42,413 nucleotides of DNA from Bacteroides sp. (GCA_014802045.1 JAAVDA010000006.1:1-42413), one strand, 5' to 3'. Numbered from the stretch's first letter, positions 6,973-16,084 are shown. The notes: generated by a model not told the origin, from the letters alone. A program made the numbers and translations.

Positions 6973-8252
6973 CCCTTTCAGCCTGGATAATCCTCGCCCT
7001 CGTATCGCTCCTCTTCTCGGCCCTCTTTTCGGGCACAGAGATAGCCTATATCACCTCCGACCGCGTAAGGGTGGAGCTCGATGTGAAGAAAGGGGGTGGA
7101 GTGAACGGCATAATAAGCCGCTTCTATAAAGACCCCGACCTCTTCATCTCCACAATCCTCGTGGGCAACAATATCATGCTCGTGGTCTATGGTATGGGAG
7201 CCGCCGCCGTGCTCGAACCTTGGCTCCAGAGCTTCTGCCCCAATCAGGCTGTGATTCTTGTGCTCTCCACCCTCATCTCTACGGGAATAATCCTCCTCAC
7301 GGGCGAATTCTTCCCCAAGTCAGTGTTTCGCATCAACCCCAACACGTCGCTCAAGGTGTTTGCGCTTCCGGTCTACATCTTCTATATTGTGCTCTATCCT
7401 GTTTCGGTGTTTACGGCGTGGCTTTCGAAACTCCTGATGCGCATCTGCGGCATCCGCACCGAATCGCAACGCATGGGGATGCTTTCGGTGGGCGACCTCA
7501 GCAGCTATCTGGAACGCACTATCGATGAGGTGAATCCCGAGAAAGCTCCGGTGGAACATGAAGTGAAGATATTCCACAACGCCCTTGATTTCTCCCACAC
7601 CCACCTGCGCGACTGCATGCTTCCGCGCAATGAGATAGTGGCCGTGAACATAGACACCACCACCCGCGAGCAGCTCAGCCGTCTCTTCACCTCCTCAGGC
7701 CGGAGCAAGATAGTGGTTTATCGTGAAGATATCGATGATGTGCTCGGATATATCCACGTCAGCGAGCTATTTGTGCCCGACAGCGACTGGAAGCAGCATC
7801 TCAAGCCGGTAGTGTTTGCACCCGAGACCCTAATGGCCAACAAGATGATGCGCCGCCTCCTTGCCGAGAAACGCTCAATGGCCATTGTGATAGACGAGTT
7901 TGGCGGCACAGCCGGAATGGTCACTCTCGAAGACCTCGTGGAAGAGATATTCGGCGACATTCAAGACGAGCATGACACAGCCCGCGCCATGGTGCGCGAG
8001 GTTGAGCCCGGAGTGTATGACTGCGCCGGACGAATCGAGATAGAAGCTCTACGGGAGAATTATCATATAGATATTCCTGAAGATGACAACTATCAGACTC
8101 TCGCCGGCTATATCCTCCATTCTGTAGGGGAGATTCCCGCTCAGGGAGAGACCATAGAGATAGACTCAAAGCTCTTCACCATAATGAAGCGCACGGCGAC
8201 CCGTCTGGAGCTTATCCGCATAGCTCCGGCGCAGGAAGTTGCTGCCGACTGA
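6969..8252 (+). CDS. CNNM/CorC-type membrane protein with CBS pair (hemolysin family)
   Basis: This 427-residue protein has the full family architecture: an N-terminal DUF21/CNNM domain of about four membrane segments (residues 1-180, with the conserved SALFSGTEIAY and STILVGNNI stretches), two CBS domains (about 205-330, including VIDEFGGTAGMVTLEDLVEEI), and a C-terminal CorC/HlyC domain (about 345-420). Relatives are linked to magnesium or other divalent-cation transport; the old name hemolysin is misleading, and the related GldE of gliding Bacteroidetes has the same layout. It overlaps the LptC-like gene by four bases. A weak hairpin (CTTTCC/GGAAAG, 8256-8274) follows the stop. Confidence 0.88.
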   Translation: MTLSAWIILALVSLLFSALFSGTEIAYITSDRVRVELDVKKGGGVNGIISRFYKDPDLFISTILVGNNIMLVVYGMGAAAVLEPWLQSFCPNQAVILVLSTLISTGIILLTGEFFPKSVFRINPNTSLKVFALPVYIFYIVLYPVSVFTAWLSKLLMRICGIRTESQRMGMLSVGDLSSYLERTIDEVNPEKAPVEHEVKIFHNALDFSHTHLRDCMLPRNEIVAVNIDTTTREQLSRLFTSSGRSKIVVYREDIDDVLGYIHVSELFVPDSDWKQHLKPVVFAPETLMANKMMRRLLAEKRSMAIVIDEFGGTAGMVTLEDLVEEIFGDIQDEHDTARAMVREVEPGVYDCAGRIEIEALRENYHIDIPEDDNYQTLAGYILHSVGEIPAQGETIEIDSKLFTIMKRTATRLELIRIAPAQEVAAD

Positions 8253-8275
8253 ATTCTTTCCGGGGGAGGGAAAGG

Positions 8276-8307
8276 CTTGTGTGTGTCGGAAAATTTTTGT
8301 AATTTTG
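8276..8307 (+). promoter_or_regulatory. Bacteroidetes-type promoter for greA
   Basis: TAATTTTG at 8300-8307 fits TAnnTTTG, and CTTG at 8276-8279 stands 20 bases upstream at the -33 position. Transcription should begin near 8312-8314, giving a leader of about 145 nt before the greA ATG. Confidence 0.7.
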
Positions 8308-8335
8308 TGGCGTAGAACATAAAATATCGCTATTT

Positions 8336-8402
8336 GCCGCCCCGAGGCGGCCGCGTGAAGGGTCTCGCTCTGTGGAAGCAGGGTTGAGATTCTAATTTTT
8401 TT
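8336..8402 (+). promoter_or_regulatory. Structured greA leader with terminator-like hairpin
   Basis: The leader has a strong hairpin GCCGCC/GGCGGC with a CCGA loop (8336-8351). A second, imperfect hairpin follows: GGTCTC (8361-8366) pairs with GAGATT (8386-8391) using wobble pairs, with an inner CTG/CAG. Four bases later comes a run of seven T (8396-8402). The order resembles an intrinsic attenuator located about 55 bases before greA. Function is inferred. Confidence 0.45.
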
Positions 8403-8458
8403 CTACCTTCAGAACTACTAAAAATCCTTAACTTCAGAAAATTAAAATCCACACTACT

Positions 8459-8929
8459 ATGGCTATAACTTATATGACCAAGGAAGGGTATAAGAAAAAG
8501 ATGGAAGAGATAGCCTATCTCGAATCTGTTGAACGCCCCCGCATATCTCATGCCATCGGAGAAGCCCGCGACAAAGGCGACCTTTCCGAGAACTCCGAAT
8601 ATGATGCAGCCAAAGAGGCTCAGGGCATGCTTGAAATGAAGATAGCCCAGCTCAAAGACCTCGTGGCCAATGCGCGAATCATAGACGAGAGCACTCTCAA
8701 CAACGAAGAGGTGCAGATACTCAACCGCGTGAAAATCAAAAACGTGGCCAACGGCATGACTATGGAATATACCATCGTGGCCGACAGCGAGGCCGACCTC
8801 AAAGCAAAAAAGATTGGTTCGAGCACTCCTATCGCTCAGGGTCTTCTCGGCCATAAGCTCGGCGAAGTGGTTGAAATCAAGGTTCCTGCCGGGCTTATGA
8901 AATTTGAAATCGTAGAAATCAACTTCTGA
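8459..8929 (+). CDS. greA: Transcription elongation factor GreA
   Basis: GreA rescues backtracked RNA polymerase by stimulating cleavage of the transcript's 3' end. The 156 residues match the family length of about 158. The N-terminal coiled coil (about residues 5-75) carries the acidic tip region ARDKGDLSENSEYD, whose Asp and Glu residues coordinate the catalytic magnesium. The C-terminal FKBP-like domain contains the conserved SSTPIAQGLLGHKLGEVVEI stretch. A good promoter and a structured leader lie upstream. The HIT gene starts one base after the stop, so the two are probably co-transcribed. Confidence 0.97.
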   Translation: MAITYMTKEGYKKKMEEIAYLESVERPRISHAIGEARDKGDLSENSEYDAAKEAQGMLEMKIAQLKDLVANARIIDESTLNNEEVQILNRVKIKNVANGMTMEYTIVADSEADLKAKKIGSSTPIAQGLLGHKLGEVVEIKVPAGLMKFEIVEINF

Positions 8930-8930
8930 T

Positions 8931-9338
8931 ATGGCTACCATCTTCTCCAAGATAATCAGCGGCGAGATACCGTGCTACAAAATAGCTGAAGACGAGCGTT
9001 ATTTCGCATTCCTCGATATCAACCCTGTGGCTCCCGGCCACACTCTCGTGGTGCCCAAGCGCGAAGTGAGCTATCTGTTTGACCTCACTGATGAAGAATA
9101 TGTGGGGCTCGAACTCTTTGCCAAGCGCGTGGCCGAAGGTCTCCGCGAAGCTATGCCCTGCAAGCGTATAGGCGAAGCCGTTATCGGACTCGAAGTGCCC
9201 CACGCCCATATCCACCTCATCCCCATCAACACCGAGCGCGACATGGATTTCTCTAACAAGCAGTCGCTCCCCGGAGAGCAGATGGCATCTATCTGCGCCC
9301 GCATCAAAGAAGCCGTAGACAAAAAACTCGGCGCATAG
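8931..9338 (+). CDS. HIT family nucleotide-binding protein
   Basis: A 135-residue histidine-triad protein of the Hint/HinT branch, whose members hydrolyse AMP-linked substrates such as nucleoside phosphoramidates. The N-terminus ATIFSKIISGEIPCYKI and the following FLDINPVAPGHTLVVPKR are typical. The active-site triad HAHIHLI lies at residues 91-97. It begins one base after greA and is followed by a hairpin terminator, which suggests a two-gene unit. The physiological substrate cannot be told from sequence. Confidence 0.93.
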   Translation: MATIFSKIISGEIPCYKIAEDERYFAFLDINPVAPGHTLVVPKREVSYLFDLTDEEYVGLELFAKRVAEGLREAMPCKRIGEAVIGLEVPHAHIHLIPINTERDMDFSNKQSLPGEQMASICARIKEAVDKKLGA

Positions 9339-9381
9339 CCACAGACAACACATAGTGCTCTAACACACATATTTTTCCATG

Positions 9382-9417
9382 CGGAGGCTGACCCACACCG
9401 GTCGGCCTCCGTGATTT
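9382..9417 (+). terminator. Probable terminator after the greA-HIT unit
   Basis: A 12-bp stem (9382-9393 with 9400-9411, one G-T pair) encloses a 6-base loop and is followed by TGATTTTG, a weak T-rich stretch. It separates the HIT gene from the lysS promoter. Confidence 0.65.
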
Positions 9418-9484
9418 TGCCCGAGCGGGAAGCCCGGACAGGAGTAATAATCATGTTTTGCAGCGGATATAACGCGAAAAGAGA

Positions 9485-9516
9485 TTTGGAGGGGCGGGGG
9501 ATTTTGTGTAAATTTG
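9485..9516 (+). promoter_or_regulatory. Bacteroidetes-type promoter for lysS
   Basis: TTTG at 9485-9488, a 20-base spacer and TAAATTTG at 9509-9516 give a full match to the -33/-7 consensus. Transcription should begin near 9521, leaving a leader of about 60 nt. Confidence 0.8.
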
Positions 9517-9583
9517 CGATATAATTGCATGAATAAGAATATAAACTAATATTCACGACTTACTTAGATAATAATTCAACGAT

Positions 9584-11341
9584 ATGAGCGCTAATATCCT
9601 CGAACTGAGCGAACAGGAAATCGTTCGCCGCAATAGCCTCGACGAGATGCGGGCTTTGGGAATAGACCCTTATCCCGCTGCCGAATATAAGGTGAATGCC
9701 TATACCGACGAAATCAAAGAGAATTTTGCCGATGACGCTCCGCGGCGTCAGGTCACTGTGGCGGGACGCCTTATGAGCCGCCGCGTGATGGGTAAGGCTA
9801 CTTTTCTTGAAATTCAGGACTCCCGCGGGCGAATCCAGATCTATATAAGCCGCGATGACATCTGTCCGGGCGACGACAAGACTCTCTACAACACCGTAAT
9901 AAAAAAGCTGCTTGACATAGGCGATTTCATCGGAGTGGAGGGCTATGTGTTTCGCACTCAGATGGGCGAGGTGACGGTTCATGCCGAATCGCTCGCAGTG
10001 CTGAGCAAGTCGCTTCGTCCGCTTCCGATAGTGAAGGTGAAGGACGGTGTGACCTACGATGCTTTCGATGATCCGGAGATGCGTTATCGCCGTCGCTATG
10101 TAGACCTTGTGGTCAACGACAAGGTGAAGGATATCTTTATCAAGCGCACCAAGGTGTATAACTCCATGCGTGAGTTTTTCAACTCCCACGGCTATATGGA
10201 GGTAGAGACTCCTATACTTCAGGCTATTCCGGGGGGTGCCTCCGCACGTCCGTTTATCACCCATCATAATGCTCTCAACATTCCGCTCTATCTGCGTATA
10301 GCCGACGAGCTCTATCTCAAGCGCCTGATTGTGGGTGGTTTTGAAGGGGTGTATGAGTTCTCTAAAAACTTCCGCAACGAGGGTATGGACCGCACCCACA
10401 ACCCGGAGTTTACGGCCATGGAAATCTACGTGGCCTATAAGGACTACAACTGGATGATGGACTTCACTGAACGGATGCTTGAGAAAATCTGTATGGATGT
10501 GAACGGCACCACCGAAGTGAAGGTGGGCGACAACACCATCAGCTTCAAAGCCCCCTACCGCCGCGTCACAATGATCGATGCCATAAAGGAGTTTACCGGC
10601 ATAGATATATCGGGCATGGACGAGGAAAACCTGCGCATGGTGTGCAAGCAGCTCGATATCGAGGTAGACCCCTCGATGGGCAAGGGCAAGCTTATCGACG
10701 AGATATTCGGCGAGAAGTGCGAGGGCCACTATATTCAGCCCACATTCATCATAGACTACCCCATAGAGATGTCGCCTCTCACCAAGCGCCACCGCTCCAA
10801 TCCCGACCTCACCGAGCGCTTCGAGCTTATGGTGAACGGCAAGGAACTTGCAAACGCCTACAGCGAGCTCAACGACCCGATAGACCAGTATGAGCGCTTC
10901 GTGGAGCAGATGCGTCTTTCTGAAAAGGGTGATGACGAGGCAATGATCATAGACGGTGACTTCATACGCGCCCTCGAATACGGTATGCCCCCGACATCGG
11001 GCATGGGCATAGGAATGGATCGTCTCGTGATGCTAATGACCGGCCAGACTACTATCCAGGAGGTGCTTTTCTTCCCCCAGATGCGCCCCGAAAAGAAGCC
11101 TCAGCGCGACACTCCGGCTCAGTTTGCCGCAGTGGGTGTGGGCGAAGAGTGGGTGGCTCCGCTTGCCAAGCTCGGCATCCTCACGGTGACTCAGCTCGGA
11201 GCCGCACAGTCGGCGGGCAAGCTCCATCAGGAACTCTGCGGCCTCAACAAGAAGTTTAAGCTCGGCTATGAGAATCCCACCGTCGAGGCGGTGAAATCAT
11301 GGATAGCGGCCGCTGCTCCGGCAGACTCTTCTCAGGCATAA
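9584..11341 (+). CDS. lysS: Lysyl-tRNA synthetase, class II
   Basis: LysRS charges tRNA-Lys with lysine. The 585-residue protein has an N-terminal OB-fold anticodon-binding domain (about residues 45-150, with VTVAGRLMSRR and IQIYISRDDI), then the class II catalytic core. Motif 2 is seen at FRNEG (263-267) and motif 3 at GMGIGMDR (473-480). E. coli LysS has about 505 residues; here roughly 75 extra residues follow the core, including VAPLAKLGILTVTQLGA, which reads like a helix-hairpin-helix-type module. As I recall, Bacteroides LysS has a similar extension. It heads a lysS-gpsA-pgi run behind a consensus promoter. Confidence 0.97.
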   Translation: MSANILELSEQEIVRRNSLDEMRALGIDPYPAAEYKVNAYTDEIKENFADDAPRRQVTVAGRLMSRRVMGKATFLEIQDSRGRIQIYISRDDICPGDDKTLYNTVIKKLLDIGDFIGVEGYVFRTQMGEVTVHAESLAVLSKSLRPLPIVKVKDGVTYDAFDDPEMRYRRRYVDLVVNDKVKDIFIKRTKVYNSMREFFNSHGYMEVETPILQAIPGGASARPFITHHNALNIPLYLRIADELYLKRLIVGGFEGVYEFSKNFRNEGMDRTHNPEFTAMEIYVAYKDYNWMMDFTERMLEKICMDVNGTTEVKVGDNTISFKAPYRRVTMIDAIKEFTGIDISGMDEENLRMVCKQLDIEVDPSMGKGKLIDEIFGEKCEGHYIQPTFIIDYPIEMSPLTKRHRSNPDLTERFELMVNGKELANAYSELNDPIDQYERFVEQMRLSEKGDDEAMIIDGDFIRALEYGMPPTSGMGIGMDRLVMLMTGQTTIQEVLFFPQMRPEKKPQRDTPAQFAAVGVGEEWVAPLAKLGILTVTQLGAAQSAGKLHQELCGLNKKFKLGYENPTVEAVKSWIAAAAPADSSQA

Positions 11342-11388
11342 GGCCAGAAAATCGTGAACTCCTTTACAAACCCGATTGTTTCTCTCAC

Positions 11389-12384
11389 ATGAATTTTCCA
11401 GGAACAGTGGCAGTGATGGGCGGCGGCAGCTGGGCAACAGCTCTCGCCAAGCTCCTGCTTGATAATTGCGAGTCGATACTCTGGTATATGCGCCGTGACG
11501 ACCGAATAGACGATTTCAAACGGCTTCGCCGCAATCCGGCCTATCTGAGCGACGTGGTATTTGATATCGAACGAATCGAATTCTCGTCAGACATCAACTA
11601 TGTGTGCCGTCACGCCGACACACTGCTCCTTGTCATGCCCTCGCCATATTTCAAGGCTCATATCGACAAAATCAATGTGGATATATCGGAGAAGTTTGTA
11701 GTGTCGGCCGTGAAAGGAATCGTGCCCGACGACAATCTGCTCATATCCACCTATATGCAGCAGCGGTTCGGGGTGAAATCCGAACGCACACTGGTGGTGA
11801 GCGGCCCTTGCCATGCCGAGGAGGTGGCGCTCGGACGCCAAAGCTATCTCACCATCGGCGGCAACGATATATTTCATGCCGAGAAATTTGCCAACTGCCT
11901 GAGCGGGAAAGCCCTCAAGACCATCACTTCGCTCGATGTGGACGGTATAGAATATGCCGCCGTGCTCAAAAACGTCTACTCCATAGCCGCCGGTATTGTC
12001 CACGGACTGAAAAACGGTGACAACTTTCTGGCTATGCTCGTGAGCAACGCAATCAGGGAGATGGAACGATTTGTAGACACGGTGTGTCCGCGTCCGCGAC
12101 AGATATGCGATTCGGTGTATCTCGGCGACCTTCTGGTCACATCCTACTCCCGCTTCAGCCGCAACCATAACTTCGGCTCCATGATTGGTAAAGGCTATTC
12201 GGTGAAGGCCGCCCGCATGGAGATGGAGCAGACTGCCGAGGGCTACTATGGCACAAAGTGTATCCACGAAATCAATTCCAAATATAGAGTGACGATGCCG
12301 ATACTCGACGGGGTATTCTCCATACTCTACCGTGGGGTGAATCCAGCAAAAGCTATCCGCGATATGGCCGACACTTTTATCTGA
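11389..12384 (+). CDS. gpsA: NAD(P)-dependent glycerol-3-phosphate dehydrogenase
   Basis: GpsA reduces dihydroxyacetone phosphate to sn-glycerol 3-phosphate, the backbone for phospholipid synthesis. The 331-residue product opens with the Rossmann signature AVMGGGSWATALAKLL. It also has the family segments SAVKGI, VSGPCHAEEV and, at the active site, AVLKNVYSIAAGIVHGLKNGDN containing the catalytic lysine. I place the start at ATG 11389; an in-frame ATG at 11299 lies within lysS and would add 30 unrelated residues before the Rossmann fold. The gene starts 47 bases after lysS and pgi follows after 40 bases, with no promoter box seen between, so one transcript is likely. Confidence 0.95.
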   Translation: MNFPGTVAVMGGGSWATALAKLLLDNCESILWYMRRDDRIDDFKRLRRNPAYLSDVVFDIERIEFSSDINYVCRHADTLLLVMPSPYFKAHIDKINVDISEKFVVSAVKGIVPDDNLLISTYMQQRFGVKSERTLVVSGPCHAEEVALGRQSYLTIGGNDIFHAEKFANCLSGKALKTITSLDVDGIEYAAVLKNVYSIAAGIVHGLKNGDNFLAMLVSNAIREMERFVDTVCPRPRQICDSVYLGDLLVTSYSRFSRNHNFGSMIGKGYSVKAARMEMEQTAEGYYGTKCIHEINSKYRVTMPILDGVFSILYRGVNPAKAIRDMADTFI

Positions 12385-12424
12385 GAAACGAGAACAACAA
12401 GCAAACTAAAAAACATCTCCACAT

Positions 12425-13765
12425 ATGAAAACCAACATCAACGTAAACATTGCTCAGGCGGCTGCCGTAGCCCCCGAATCGGCTGTAAAGGCATTGCTTC
12501 CTGAGGCCGCAGACGCTCTGGCCAAGGTAGACAACGGCACCGGTGCCGGCAACGATTTCCTCGGTTGGACAGACCTTCCCACCCACACCACCCAGGCGGA
12601 ACTCGAAGATATCATAGCTACTGCCCGCAGTCTGCAGAAAGATTGCGAATATGTGGTATGCATCGGTATCGGAGGGTCGTATCTCGGCGCTAAAGCAGTC
12701 ATTGAGGCTCTGAGCGATTCTTTTGCCGCATACCGTATAGACTACACCAATCCCAAGGTGATTTTCGCCGGTCAGAATATAGGCGAAGACTATCTCTTCG
12801 AACTCCGCAATCTGCTTGCCGACAAAAAATTCGGTATCATCGTAATCTCCAAGAGCGGCACCACTACCGAACCCGCCATCGCTTTCCGCATACTCAAAGA
12901 GCAGCTTGAGCAGCGTGTGGGCAAAGAGGAGGCTTCACGCCGCATCGTGGCCATAACCGACGCCAAGCGCGGCGCTCTCCGCCAGCTTGCCACCGAAGAG
13001 GGGTATAAGACTTTCGTGATTGACGACAATGTGGGTGGACGCTTCTCAGTGCTGTCGCCCGTAGGACTGCTGCCCATCGCAGTGGCCGGATATGATATCA
13101 TGGCCCTTATGGCAGGCGCTGCCGAAATGCAGTTGGCCACTAAGGAAGCCACTCTTGAGAATCCGGCTGTGGTCTACGCCGCCACCCGCAACGCCCTCTA
13201 CCGTGCCGGCAAGAAAATCGAGATTCTCGTGAACTATAATCCGAAACTTCACTTCCTCGCCGAATGGTGGAAACAGCTCTATGGCGAGAGCGAAGGCAAG
13301 GATGGCAAGGGTATTTTCCCCGCCGCTGTGGATTTCTCTACCGATCTTCATTCAATGGGTCAGTGGATTCAGGATGGCGAACGCACCATCTTCGAAACCG
13401 TGATATCTGTTGACGCTCCCGAGCATGAGACCATCGTGCCCACAGACAATGACAATCTCGACGGTCTGAACTATATTGCCGGCAAGAGAGTGGACGAAGT
13501 CAACAAGATGGCCGAAATCGGCACACGCATAGCGCATGTGGACGGCGGCGTGCCCAACATCCGCATCACCATTCCGGCTCTTCGCGAGCAGTATCTGGGA
13601 CAGCTCATCTATTTCTTCGAGAAAGCCTGCGGCATAAGCGGCTATATGCTCGAGGTGAATCCTTTTGACCAGCCCGGCGTGGAAGCCTACAAGCGCAATA
13701 TGTTTGCCCTTCTCGGCAAGCCCGGCTATGAGGCGGAAACTGCTGCCATACGTGCAAAAATCTAA
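12425..13765 (+). CDS. pgi: Glucose-6-phosphate isomerase
   Basis: Pgi interconverts glucose 6-phosphate and fructose 6-phosphate in glycolysis and gluconeogenesis. The 446-residue length matches the shorter bacterial form common in Bacteroidetes and Firmicutes rather than the 549-residue E. coli enzyme. Visible motifs: [13 protein letters not shown]-like sugar-phosphate site near residue 80, [14 protein letters not shown] (about 140-154), [14 protein letters not shown] (about 202-215), and [14 protein letters not shown] with the catalytic region [10 protein letters not shown]. It is the third gene of the lysS run and is closed by a terminator hairpin. Confidence 0.97.
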   Translation: MKTNINVNIAQAAAVAPESAVKALLPEAADALAKVDNGTGAGNDFLGWTDLPTHTTQAELEDIIATARSLQKDCEYVVCIGIGGSYLGAKAVIEALSDSFAAYRIDYTNPKVIFAGQNIGEDYLFELRNLLADKKFGIIVISKSGTTTEPAIAFRILKEQLEQRVGKEEASRRIVAITDAKRGALRQLATEEGYKTFVIDDNVGGRFSVLSPVGLLPIAVAGYDIMALMAGAAEMQLATKEATLENPAVVYAATRNALYRAGKKIEILVNYNPKLHFLAEWWKQLYGESEGKDGKGIFPAAVDFSTDLHSMGQWIQDGERTIFETVISVDAPEHETIVPTDNDNLDGLNYIAGKRVDEVNKMAEIGTRIAHVDGGVPNIRITIPALREQYLGQLIYFFEKACGISGYMLEVNPFDQPGVEAYKRNMFALLGKPGYEAETAAIRAKI

Positions 13766-13782
13766 GAGCTAATAACCAATAT

Positions 13783-13829
13783 ATATCCGCCGGGACGGTC
13801 TTTTGAGGGACGTCGCGGCGGATATTTTT
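13783..13829 (+). terminator. Intrinsic terminator after pgi
   Basis: ATATCCGCC (13783-13791) pairs perfectly with GGCGGATAT (13817-13825), with inner GACG/CGTC pairing (13794-13797 with 13811-13814), and a T-run follows to 13829. It ends the lysS-gpsA-pgi unit. Confidence 0.75.
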
Positions 13830-13843
13830 CTACACAAACCATC

Positions 13844-14590
13844 ATGATCAGATTCTTTCTAACCGCCACCGCTATCCTCTCTGCCCTCTTTGCCGGCGCG
13901 ACTGCCGCTCCGGCCGACACCATCACCGTGATGAGCTATAATATACGCAACTCCACAGGGATGGACAACGTGCGTGATTTCGACCGCACGGCCGCAGTGA
14001 TTTCGGCGGTCAATCCGTCTGTAGTGGCTATACTTGAGGCAGATTCCATAACGGGACGCAGCAAGGGCACCTATGTGCTTGGCGAACTGGCTCAGCGCAC
14101 AGGGATGCAGCCTTTCTTCGCCCCCGCTATCGACTATGACGGAGGACGCTACGGCATCGGACTGCTTACGGCCGAGACCCCGCTGTCGGTGGTGCGCCAT
14201 GCTCTTCCCGGCCGCGAGGAGGCCCGCGCCCTGATAATCTCTGAATTCAAAGATTTCATATTTGCCGCCACCCATCTGTCGCTCACCGAGGAAGACGCTC
14301 TCGAATCGGCCTCGATTATCTCAGGTCTTTTCGCCGACGCAAAAAAGCCGGTAATCATAGCAGGCGACTTCAATGTGACTCCCGGCTCAGAAACCATATC
14401 ATTGCTAAGCAAGCAGTTTACAATGGTCAATAACCCTGAGACACCGACCTTTCCGGCCGATGAGCCCAATACGACAATCGACTATATAATGATAAAGGGG
14501 GAGGGAATGGAAGCGATTGAATGTGAGGTCGTGAATGCCCCGACCCAATCAGACCATCGTCCGCTTGTGGCTAAATTGCTCGTAAAGTAA
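13844..14590 (+). CDS. Secreted endonuclease/exonuclease/phosphatase-family protein
   Basis: A 248-residue protein with a cleavable signal peptide (hydrophobic residues 4-20, likely cut after TAAPA or nearby). It carries the metal-dependent EEP fold: SYNIRN at about residue 31, an acidic site within AILEADS, GDFNVTP near residue 178, TIDYIMI near 213 and the terminal SDHRPLVAKL. The catalytic Asn, Glu, Asp and His positions of the superfamily are present. EEP members cleave nucleic acids, sphingomyelin or inositol phosphates; the substrate of this periplasmic or surface enzyme cannot be called from sequence. The DUF2130 gene starts two bases after its stop codon. Confidence 0.85.
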   Translation: MIRFFLTATAILSALFAGATAAPADTITVMSYNIRNSTGMDNVRDFDRTAAVISAVNPSVVAILEADSITGRSKGTYVLGELAQRTGMQPFFAPAIDYDGGRYGIGLLTAETPLSVVRHALPGREEARALIISEFKDFIFAATHLSLTEEDALESASIISGLFADAKKPVIIAGDFNVTPGSETISLLSKQFTMVNNPETPTFPADEPNTTIDYIMIKGEGMEAIECEVVNAPTQSDHRPLVAKLLVK

Positions 14591-14591
14591 G

Positions 14592-16019
14592 ATGAAAGAG
14601 CTCAAATGTCCTAACTGCAATCACGTCTTTCAAGTGGATGACGACGTGTTTGAATCTCTCGCCGCCCAAGTGCGTAACGCAGCCTTTGCCGAAGAGCTTC
14701 ATCGGGCTGAAGAGCAGCTGCGCCGTCAGGCAGACGCAGACAAGGAACTTGCATTGGCGAAAAAAGAGCGTGAGCTCCAGAGCATGCTCGACGAACGCGA
14801 TAGAAAGCTCGCCGACGCTCTGGCTCAGAACCGACTCACCACCGAACGCCTCAAAGAAGCCGAAGAGCGCAAGAAGCTCGAACTCGAAGCCATAAGGCGC
14901 GAAAGCGAAGCCCGCCTCTCGGAAACCGCAGGCAAGAAAGAGGCCGAAAAGGCCAATGCTATCGCAGCCAAAGACCGCGAACTTGCCGACCTACGAGCTC
15001 AACTGGACAGAGCCGACGACACAAAACGGATGGCCCTGCTCGAACAGCAGCAGGCAGCCGAGCGCGAGAGCCGCGACAAAGAGAACACAATCACCGGACT
15101 ACAGCTGAAGATGGAAGCTTTCAGGCGGGAGACAGAGCATGAAATCGCCGCCCTGAAAGAACGCCACTCTCTGCAGCTGAGCGAGCGTGACGCCACCATT
15201 GAGCTATATAAGAATTTCAAAGCACGGCTTTCCACCAAAGGGATAGGAGAGAGCCTTGAGGTGCATTGCTCAGACGAATTCGAGGCTATCCGTGCGGTGG
15301 CCTTCCCCAACGCCGTGTTTGGCAAAGACAATGAAGTGGCCGAGGGTACGAAAGGCGACTTCATATTCCGCGATTATATTGACGGAGAGGAATATATCTC
15401 GATAATGTTTGAGATGAAAAACGAGGCCGACAATACCGCGGCCCCTCATCGCAACGAAGAGTTTTTTGCCAAGCTTCACCGCGACCGGTGCAAGAAGAAT
15501 TGCGAATATGCGGTGCTCGTAACCATGCTTGAGCCAGAGAGTGAGCTATACAATAAAGGGATCGTGGATGTGTCGCATCGCTACGAAAAAATGTTTGTGA
15601 TCCGTCCGCAGTTTTTCATATCTCTCATCGGGCTTCTCACCAAAGGGGCACGGACGGCCTTTGCTTACAAACGCAAACTCGCTGCAAAAGAGGAAGAGAA
15701 TATAAGTTTTGTCAACTTCCGCAATAAAATCCTCACAATTCAGGAGGGGATATTCGGCAACTATGAGAAAGCCCATGCCAGCATTGAAAAATCAGTGAAG
15801 CAGATAGACTCTTCCATCAAGACCCTCAACTCCCTGAGAGAGGAGCTGCTCCGCTGGGAAAAATATATGCGTCTGGCAAGCGATAAAGCAGGCGGCCTGA
15901 CAGTGAAGAAGCTCACCTACGGCAACCCTATAGTGCGCAAAGCCATAGAGAGCGCCGAGACCGCGTCAGACCCCGAATCGCCTGATATATCAGAGAGTCC
16001 GCTCATACCCTCCGAGTGA
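14592..16019 (+). CDS. DUF2130 family protein with coiled coil
   Basis: A 475-residue cytoplasmic protein. It starts with a CPNC knuckle (residues 5-8) recalling half of a zinc ribbon, continues as a long Glu/Arg/Lys/Ala-rich coiled coil (about residues 25-205), and ends in the DUF2130 domain (about 205-420) recognised from GDFIFRDY, FEMKNEADN, NEEFFAKLHRDRCKKNC and FVIRPQFFISLIGLL. The GDF...FEMK arrangement is compatible with a PD-(D/E)xK nuclease-like active site, which is inference. Family function is not established as far as I know. It directly precedes the dcw cluster, replacing the usual mraZ neighbour, and ends before a hairpin. Confidence 0.85.
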   Translation: MKELKCPNCNHVFQVDDDVFESLAAQVRNAAFAEELHRAEEQLRRQADADKELALAKKERELQSMLDERDRKLADALAQNRLTTERLKEAEERKKLELEAIRRESEARLSETAGKKEAEKANAIAAKDRELADLRAQLDRADDTKRMALLEQQQAAERESRDKENTITGLQLKMEAFRRETEHEIAALKERHSLQLSERDATIELYKNFKARLSTKGIGESLEVHCSDEFEAIRAVAFPNAVFGKDNEVAEGTKGDFIFRDYIDGEEYISIMFEMKNEADNTAAPHRNEEFFAKLHRDRCKKNCEYAVLVTMLEPESELYNKGIVDVSHRYEKMFVIRPQFFISLIGLLTKGARTAFAYKRKLAAKEEENISFVNFRNKILTIQEGIFGNYEKAHASIEKSVKQIDSSIKTLNSLREELLRWEKYMRLASDKAGGLTVKKLTYGNPIVRKAIESAETASDPESPDISESPLIPSE

Positions 16020-16084
16020 ATTCAGGAGCCGGGAGGTTTGCAAACGCAAATTTAACAGCTCATCTTTAAGCGCCAATCAATCTG

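Noticed and set aside
8256-8274. Terminator after the CNNM/CorC-type gene
   Set aside because: The stem is only 6 bp, has no T-run, and adjoins the greA -33 box; not listed as a feature.
9560-10792. Long minus-strand open frame opposite lysS
   Set aside because: It is antisense to a clear lysS, is His-rich from reversed codons, and has no recognisable domain.
11299-11388. Early ATG for gpsA
   Set aside because: It overlaps lysS and adds residues unlike GpsA before the Rossmann fold.
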